Shown here one piece after another: positions 23,497-23,504 of a stretch of 23,504 bases of DNA. Position 1 is the stretch's first letter, and every line of letters starts with the position of its first letter. Under the pieces are notes generated by a model that saw only the letters and a program-made list of their open reading frames with translations, ran no database searches and was not told the DNA's origin. Location: positions 1 to 23,504 of IMG/VR virus record IMGVR_UViG_3300030060_003790; one strand, written 5' to 3'. The position numbers and the translations under genes are program-made. This DNA comes from a virus.

Positions 23497-23504
23497 CATC
23501 TTTC

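Noticed and set aside
1-23504. CRISPR arrays, tRNA or rRNA genes, insertion sequences, attachment sites
   Set aside because: The only direct repeats are in-frame protein repeats; there are no spaced palindromic repeats, no cloverleaf-like non-coding gaps, no transposase or integrase, and virtually no intergenic space.

Overview
The window looks like a continuous piece of a tailed double-stranded DNA bacteriophage genome. I see no host housekeeping genes, tRNAs, rRNAs, insertion sequences or CRISPR arrays. Virtually every base is coding. On the + strand, one gene's stop codon overlaps or abuts the next gene's start (ATGA, GTGA, TGATG, TAATG, TAAATG) for almost 20 kb. Several small proteins (positions 190-1201, 4792-5312) resemble ones I recall from marine podovirus-like and uncultured marine phage genomes. 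Together with a P22-gp10-like propeller protein and large ejection-type proteins, this suggests a short-tailed marine phage of a Gram-negative host. That placement is inference; the diagnostic genes (terminase, portal, capsid, DNA polymerase) lie outside the window.

Layout, + strand (late module). 1-1994 is a lysis-type cassette: the end of a coiled-coil/membrane protein, a C-terminally anchored protein, a small exported protein, an EF-hand membrane protein, a 3-TM holin and a GH24 (T4-lysozyme-like) endolysin. 1994-7710 holds structural or virion-associated proteins: a disordered Pro/Gly-rich protein, a 618-aa propeller-like tail/stabilisation protein, two small conserved proteins, a 631-aa Ala/Gly-rich protein with a membrane-active-looking segment, and a GNAT-fold protein. 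7711-20269 holds three large proteins (596, 884 and 2704 aa) that look like internal virion/DNA-ejection proteins. The first two carry internal amino-acid repeats. The 2704-aa protein is a polyvalent protein with a zincin-like HEXXH domain, an ASCH-like domain and an LPD38-like region.

Layout, - strand (early/recombination module). From 23504 down to 20266, genes run towards the late module and meet it tail to tail, with the two stop codons overlapping at 20266-20269. A sigma70-like promoter at 23468-23496 appears to start this operon. It encodes a small leader ORF, a DUF7303-like protein, a PD-(D/E)XK exonuclease with a probable iron-sulphur cysteine set, a small unknown, a Rad52/Erf-like single-strand annealing protein, an SSB-like protein with a DDIPF tail, a conserved phage protein of unknown role, a 51-aa zinc ribbon and a small secreted Cys protein. 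Exonuclease, annealing protein and SSB form a plausible Red-like recombination system.

The most interesting points are: the motif [FM]-F-(S/A)-R-x-A that recurs in the 2704-aa protein and brackets its ASCH domain, hinting at proteolytic processing; codon-scrambled amino-acid repeats in the 596-aa protein; an Asp-to-Cys catalytic substitution in the endolysin; and the complete Red-like set with Fe-S nuclease and host-mimicking SSB tail.
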